Assembly (NCBI GenBank): GCA_020349865.1
Contig: CP070700.1
Span: 329,074 to 347,412 of the forward strand
DNA from: Desulfobacteraceae bacterium
GTDB lineage: Bacteria; Desulfobacterota; DSM-4660; Desulfatiglandales; Desulfatiglandaceae
Direction of reading: 5' to 3'
Length of the DNA: 18,339 nucleotides
Numbering within the stretch: position 1 is the stretch's first letter; the number at the start of each line of letters is the position of its first letter. The position numbers were made by a program, and so were the translations under genes. Below, piece by piece: positions 15,311-18,339 of the stretch. The notes below the pieces were generated by a model. That model saw nothing but the letters and a program-made list of their open reading frames with translations, made no database searches and was not told the DNA's origin.

Positions 15311-16426
15311 TCATGCCTCTCTGCCATTCAGCAATGCGAAGCCCCTCTGGAGCGCCTCTTCAAGAACAGGTTTTTCGGAAGGATCGGCAGTCTCCAACCT
15401 CCTCTCCATGAGGCGCAGAAACTGCCCAATCACAGTGGTTTCTGGAAAGCCTTCAGTAGGAATGTGTTCGAGAGATGTAGACAGGTTGCTTGTAACAATT
15501 TCCAGATGGAAAAATGAATCCCTTAGCTCTTCAACAAGACGTTCTTCGCTCACGTCCCAGGACACTGGTTTTAATCCGCTCAGTTTAACCCGAAGGAGGG
15601 TATTGGGGTCAGCCTGCTTCCGTATTTCCCCAATGAGCTCTTCGTCATTTTCAAACGCCTCTGCGATTAGATCGACGGTCTTCCAAAGGAACTTACCAAC
15701 TCGCCTCTTCTCAACTTGGACAGCTGACTCATCAATGGAGACAAAGAGCACGAAGCCTGATTCCTCTCCCTCTTCAAAGCTCAGAGTCTCAGGTGCACCG
15801 CAATAAAATGCCTTAACAGCACCCTGCGAAAAACCGGAATACCTATGCCAGTGTCCAAGAGCGATGTAATGCATACCGGAGGAAGCAATCTCTTTTATCT
15901 CAATAGGGTAATAGTCGCCTGAAAACTTTCCTTCAATAGCCATTTCGCCATGCGCCATTGCCACGTGGTATTTGGTTTCATCGGTTTTATCAAGTCCTGC
16001 CAGCGGACTCTCAGTTCCTTTCGGGCTTAGGTTGGCCCTTCCGTAAACAGTTAGGTCGAGTTCAGGAAAAGGAATGTCCCTGATTTCATCTGTAAAGATA
16101 TATAGAGAAGGTATGTTCTGGAATTCGGTACGGAGATACACTGATGAGGAGTCATAGCAATCATGTGTTCCTGGAAGGACGCAGACCGGGACAGGTGCCA
16201 ACCGTTTGAGCTGTGCTACAGCTTCTTCAACCAGGTTCTTCGAAACTGCATTAGAATCGAATAGGTCACCGGCTATCAGCACCAGATCAACAGCCTCCTC
16301 AAGTGCCAGATCGACTGTGGCTTTAAGGGACTCTTTCACCGCTTGGCGTAGTATTTTTCCCTTTTCCCCAAACCCCGAAAACTTAACACCAAGCTGTTGG
16401 TCGGCAGTATGCAGCAGTTTTATCAT
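15311..16426 (-). CDS. SbcD/Mre11/YhaO-like metallophosphoesterase
   Basis: This 371-residue protein has the calcineurin-like phosphoesterase order: motif I HTADQQLG (6-13), motif II GDLFD (53-57), motif III GTHD (86-89), motif IV AHGE with His159, and motif V GHWH (191-194). In SbcD/Mre11 nucleases motif I is D-x-H and motif III is G-N-H-D. Here the motif I histidine is Gln11 and the motif III asparagine is Thr87, both metal ligands in the canonical enzymes. The remaining ligands Asp9, Asp54, His88, His159, His192 and His194 are present. Residues about 240-371 form the capping and partner-binding region. The start ATG 16426 puts motif I at residue 6, as usual; the ribosome-binding site is weak. 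It is the first gene of a two-gene operon with the ATPase, in the usual D-then-C order. Confidence 0.88.
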   Translation of the reverse strand: MIKLLHTADQQLGVKFSGFGEKGKILRQAVKESLKATVDLALEEAVDLVLIAGDLFDSNAVSKNLVEEAVAQLKRLAPVPVCVLPGTHDCYDSSSVYLRTEFQNIPSLYIFTDEIRDIPFPELDLTVYGRANLSPKGTESPLAGLDKTDETKYHVAMAHGEMAIEGKFSGDYYPIEIKEIASSGMHYIALGHWHRYSGFSQGAVKAFYCGAPETLSFEEGEESGFVLFVSIDESAVQVEKRRVGKFLWKTVDLIAEAFENDEELIGEIRKQADPNTLLRVKLSGLKPVSWDVSEERLVEELRDSFFHLEIVTSNLSTSLEHIPTEGFPETTVIGQFLRLMERRLETADPSEKPVLEEALQRGFALLNGREA

Positions 16427-16939
16427 GGACTATCTTTTTGCCACAGAGAAAATAATTTGGCAAATCCGGCCATTCGAATCGGTTTGTATTCCCCAAAAAA
16501 CTTTCGTAAGTTGTGATATGGGAAATCTGCCAAATATAATTGACTATTTCCATGCGTAATTGAGTAATATTTTTATTTATATTATTCAAAATGAATATAC
16601 TAAGTTTAATTTATAAAGGATTTCTATAAAACCTGCCACATCTTCTCTTTTCTTGAGTATAAGTTTAGGCTCCTTCATGCCCTAATGCCTATGCCGCAAG
16701 CTTGTCAACGGCGCCGTCATTGTTAAGAAAAAGGATTTTCAGGAATCATAGAATAAACCTTTGAGAAGTCAAGAGATATTGCTTTGACTACCGGAATGAG
16801 ACGTAAGGCCAGCAGCCAAATTACGATATGCCTTGATTTTATGATTTTAGATGGAGGATCCGTCACTCTCATCGAATTCCCATTTATATATGTTCCAGCG
16901 GCCGAATTGGGAAAAAACAATATATTGTGTTTTTTTCTC

Positions 16940-16968
16940 TTGACATACAATATAAAGTACCTTATGAT
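16940..16968 (+). promoter_or_regulatory. Near-consensus sigma70 promoter
   Basis: TTGACA (16940-16945, perfect -35) and TATGAT (16963-16968, one mismatch to TATAAT) are separated by exactly 17 bp. The predicted start is near 16975. It is the best promoter match in the window. It drives either a small RNA ending at 17087 or the leader of the PEGA gene at 17114. Confidence 0.7.
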
Positions 16969-16974
16969 AATTTC

Positions 16975-17087
16975 TAAGACCTCCCTGTCCTGTTGGATAG
17001 TTAACCACAATCAAAACCTCAGCCCTCCCCTGAGTTTACCTCCTTTCTCAGGGACTCATTGGTAGCATAACCCAGGGGGGTTTTTTT
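16975..17087 (+). ncRNA. Candidate small RNA (about 113 nt) or attenuated leader with C-rich, anti-Shine-Dalgarno-like loop
   Basis: The stretch runs from the predicted start of the promoter at 16940 to a terminator-like hairpin ending in seven Ts at 17087. It contains a perfect 7-bp hairpin, CCCTGAG (17028-17034) and CTCAGGG (17047-17053). Its 12-nt loop reads TTTACCTCCTTT. The string ACCTCCTTTCT spanning loop and stem equals the anti-Shine-Dalgarno tail found at the 3' end of many 16S rRNAs. Two more C-rich single-stranded candidates are CCTCCC (16980-16985) and CCCTCCCC (17023-17030). Such motifs are typical of regulatory RNAs that bind ribosome-binding sites. No known RNA family is recognised, and it does not look like 6S, SRP RNA or tmRNA. 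The alternative is a regulated 5' leader of the gene at 17114. Confidence 0.5.
17069..17087 (+). terminator. Intrinsic-terminator-like hairpin with T-run
   Basis: AACCC (17069-17073), loop AGGG and GGGTT (17078-17082) form a 5-bp stem running into a tract of seven Ts (17081-17087). The stem is short, so efficiency is uncertain. It lies 26 bp before the ATG of the PEGA gene, so it would end the upstream transcript or act as an attenuator. Confidence 0.5.
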
Positions 17088-17113
17088 ATTTAACAGTGTA
17101 AAGGCCTTGTGCT

Positions 17114-17611
17114 ATGAGATTCCTTTCTCTTACATTGTTTTTAATTTTCGCATTCTACATCCCATTCTCCCATTCATTAGCTGGAGAAAACCATCCCGCA
17201 GAAGAAGACATCAGACACAGAATAGAAGCCCGGGAAAATTTGCGCCCTTACTGGGAACACCGTCGCCCCATGTATCCTCATCCCTATTTTTATCCCTATC
17301 CCTATCCATACTACCCTTACCCTCCCCCACACTATTGGCGGCATGAAGAATATATGGAGTCTCCCTACGACAATCTTTCTGTAAAACAGGCGGGAAGGAT
17401 TACTATAGTGGTGCAACCCCTTGATGCCGAGGTTTTTGTCGATGGTTTTCAACTAAAAAGGAAAGATGACCTGACTTATGAGATAGGACTCCTTACAGGC
17501 ATACACAAAGTGGAAGTAAAAAGGGAAGGATATAAACATCAATCAATAGATGTATTGGTTGAAGCAGGTAAATCAATCCCTCTCACCATTGAATTAAAAA
17601 AGGTGAAGTAA
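17114..17611 (+). CDS. Exported PEGA-domain protein with Tyr/Pro-rich linker
   Basis: This 165-residue protein has a signal peptide: MRFLSLTLFLIFAFYIPF is hydrophobic, with probable cleavage after SLA at about residue 23. There is no lipobox cysteine. A Tyr/Pro/His-rich low-complexity stretch (PHPYFYPYPYPYYPYPPP, about 55-72) precedes a single C-terminal PEGA domain at about 93-163 (GRITIVVQPLDAEVFVDG ... GIHKVEVKREGYK). PEGA domains are small beta-sandwiches of surface and envelope proteins; no enzymatic role is implied. AAAGG lies 9 nt before the ATG. The gene may be controlled by the promoter and terminator at 16940-17087. It converges with the dapF-like gene across a 104-bp gap that contains only an AT-rich palindrome at 17705-17719. 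Confidence 0.85.
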   Translation: MRFLSLTLFLIFAFYIPFSHSLAGENHPAEEDIRHRIEARENLRPYWEHRRPMYPHPYFYPYPYPYYPYPPPHYWRHEEYMESPYDNLSVKQAGRITIVVQPLDAEVFVDGFQLKRKDDLTYEIGLLTGIHKVEVKREGYKHQSIDVLVEAGKSIPLTIELKKVK

Positions 17612-17715
17612 ATATATCACTCCCTTCATCTCACTTTCTAAAATAAAGCTATAATCAAGAATTTCAAAGTCAAACTCTCTGGCGCTTACGGGCCAAAGGG
17701 CTCTTTAATTCCCAA

Positions 17716-18339
17716 TTAAGAGGCATGATCAAACATCTCTGATGAGAGAGAGCCTTCTGCAATCTTTGTTACTGGTCCGATCATTGAAATAGAGAAGTCA
17801 TCTGAAACGGTGATGTCAATTTTGCCTCCAGGCATATGGACGGCTATTTGAGCGCCGCACAACCCCAATCGGTAAGCAACTGCCGCTGCTGCACTGCCGC
17901 TGCTTCCTGAGGAAAGGGTATATCCGGCCCCGCGTTCCCAGATTTCAATCTGTATGTTATTGCGATCCAGGATTTTCATAAACTGCACATTCGTTCGATT
18001 TGGAAACCGCGGATCAATTTCAATTGAGGGCCCCAGTTTCCGAGCTTCTTCTGCGGTAACTTCATGGCGGAGGATTACACAGTGTGGATTCCCAATGGTC
18101 GCGGCGCAAAATCTTAGTTCATCCCCATTGACAACAATTGTTTCGTTTATAACTTCACGGGATGGACCCTCCAGCGGTATTTGGGAGCTTTCAAAGCTGA
18201 CTTTCCCCATTTCAACCATAACCATTCTTGCTTCTTTATTGACCTGGCACCTAACCTTCCCTCCAACCGTCAGTATGGTAAACGGTTCATCACTGACTAA
18301 CCCGCTGTCCCAGAGATACCGCGAAAAAATCCTCAAGCC
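17716..18339 (-). CDS. dapF: Diaminopimelate epimerase (DapF)-like protein, C-terminal three quarters (5' partial)
   Basis: The gene runs off the right end of the window; 207 residues are present, and about 70 N-terminal residues of a DapF (usually 270-280) are missing. The frame is open to the last base, which encodes a Gly, so the first residues G-L-R-I-F-S-R-Y-L continue a CGNGxR motif outside the window. DapF interconverts LL- and meso-diaminopimelate for lysine and murein synthesis, using two cysteines. Family motifs present are GNPHCV (82-87, counting from the Leu codon at 18336), RTNVQF (114-119) and ERGAG (134-138). The second catalytic cysteine, in ACGSG of the E. coli enzyme, is Ser143 here (SSGSSG), and the preceding ERGAGE glutamate is Tyr139. 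It is therefore a DapF homologue whose epimerase activity is not assured. The TTG at 18336 is internal, not a start. Confidence 0.8.
   Translation of the reverse strand, partial: GLRIFSRYLWDSGLVSDEPFTILTVGGKVRCQVNKEARMVMVEMGKVSFESSQIPLEGPSREVINETIVVNGDELRFCAATIGNPHCVILRHEVTAEEARKLGPSIEIDPRFPNRTNVQFMKILDRNNIQIEIWERGAGYTLSSGSSGSAAAAVAYRLGLCGAQIAVHMPGGKIDITVSDDFSISMIGPVTKIAEGSLSSEMFDHAS

Larger units (their letters stand above)
16427..17113. other. 687-bp intergenic region
   Basis: From 16427 to about 16930 the sequence is AT-rich, and I see no convincing gene or RNA in it. The last part holds the promoter, candidate small RNA and terminator annotated separately (16940-17087). Open frames on the minus strand (16723-17010) have a TTG start without a ribosome-binding site and no recognisable motif. 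Confidence 0.6.

Noticed and set aside
16723..17010. Minus-strand open frame of 95 codons in the intergenic region, with AAAGGAGG (17038-17046 complement) upstream
   Set aside because: The start would be TTG, about 28 nt from the purine tract, too far for it to serve as a ribosome-binding site. The sequence has no recognisable motif, and no ATG, GTG or TTG lies at a normal distance from the tract. The plus-strand hairpin and promoter explain the tract better.
16784..17065. Plus-strand 93-codon frame overlapping the promoter and candidate small RNA
   Set aside because: No ribosome-binding site and no protein-like pattern; a promoter, hairpin and C-rich tracts occupy the same bases.
17701..17721. 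Palindrome TTAATT-CCC-AATTAA at the end of the dapF-like gene as a terminator
   Set aside because: The stem is AT-rich, overlaps the stop codon and lacks a following T-run on either strand.
1..18339. CRISPR array, tRNA or rRNA genes, phage genes or insertion-sequence transposases
   Set aside because: No regularly spaced direct repeats, no tRNA- or rRNA-like stretches and no transposase or integrase motifs were seen on either strand.

Overview
The window reads as bacterial chromosome, most likely from an anaerobic Desulfobacterota-type (deltaproteobacterial) organism. I infer this from four things. There is a corrinoid-dependent methyltransferase next to a reductive activator of corrinoid enzymes (RACE). 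There are stand-alone crotonase-fold and acyl-CoA ligase genes. There is a PEGA-domain exported protein. Two intergenic repeat families (GTCATTGCGAG...CGCAATGAC and GACAGGATTAACAGG-like) are of a kind I associate with such genomes. The taxonomic call is inference, because no rRNA or marker phylogeny is available here.

Layout. 1-841 (+): the 3' part of a MltD-like lytic transglycosylase with three LysM domains. 858-1463 (-): a HAD phosphatase. 1464-1760: intergenic, with a repeat element. 1761-4182 (-): an acyl-CoA ligase followed by a crotonase-fold protein, probably one operon. 4183-4569: divergent promoter region. 4570-7206 (+): an 878-residue protein joining a UroD/MtaA-type methyltransferase, a pterin-binding methyltransferase and a B12-binding module. 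7207-7745: intergenic, with a 345-bp element bounded by perfect 12-bp inverted repeats. 7746-9599 (+): the RACE protein (2Fe-2S plus ASKHA ATPase). 9606-10385 (-): a second crotonase-fold protein. 10576-10986 (-): YajD-like HNH protein. 10987-11310: intergenic, with the second copy of the 1604-type repeat. 11311-12108 (+): a small J-protein. 12153-12620 (-): a membrane-anchored protein with six 15-residue coiled-coil repeats. 12886-16426 (-): a coupled SbcD/Mre11-like and SbcC/Rad50-like pair. 16427-17113: a long intergenic region with a strong predicted sigma70 promoter, a C-rich hairpin and a terminator, which I read as a candidate small RNA. 17114-17611 (+): a secreted PEGA-domain protein. 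17716-18339 (-): a DapF-like epimerase cut by the window end.

How the genes work together. The central unit is 4570-9599. Known O-demethylase systems use separate proteins: methyltransferase I (UroD-like), a corrinoid protein, methyltransferase II (pterin-binding) and an activating enzyme. Here the first three appear to be one polypeptide and the fourth is the next gene. This would be a compact two-gene route from a methylated substrate (unknown, perhaps a methoxylated compound) to methyl-tetrahydrofolate. The flanking acyl-CoA ligase and crotonases could process the demethylated acid, but that link is only contextual.

Other items of interest are the candidate small RNA with a loop matching the anti-Shine-Dalgarno tail of 16S rRNA, the 15-residue (3.75 periodicity) coiled-coil protein, an SbcCD-like pair with a beta-rich insert where a zinc hook would be and altered nuclease metal ligands, and three enzymes (two crotonases and the DapF homologue) lacking canonical catalytic residues.
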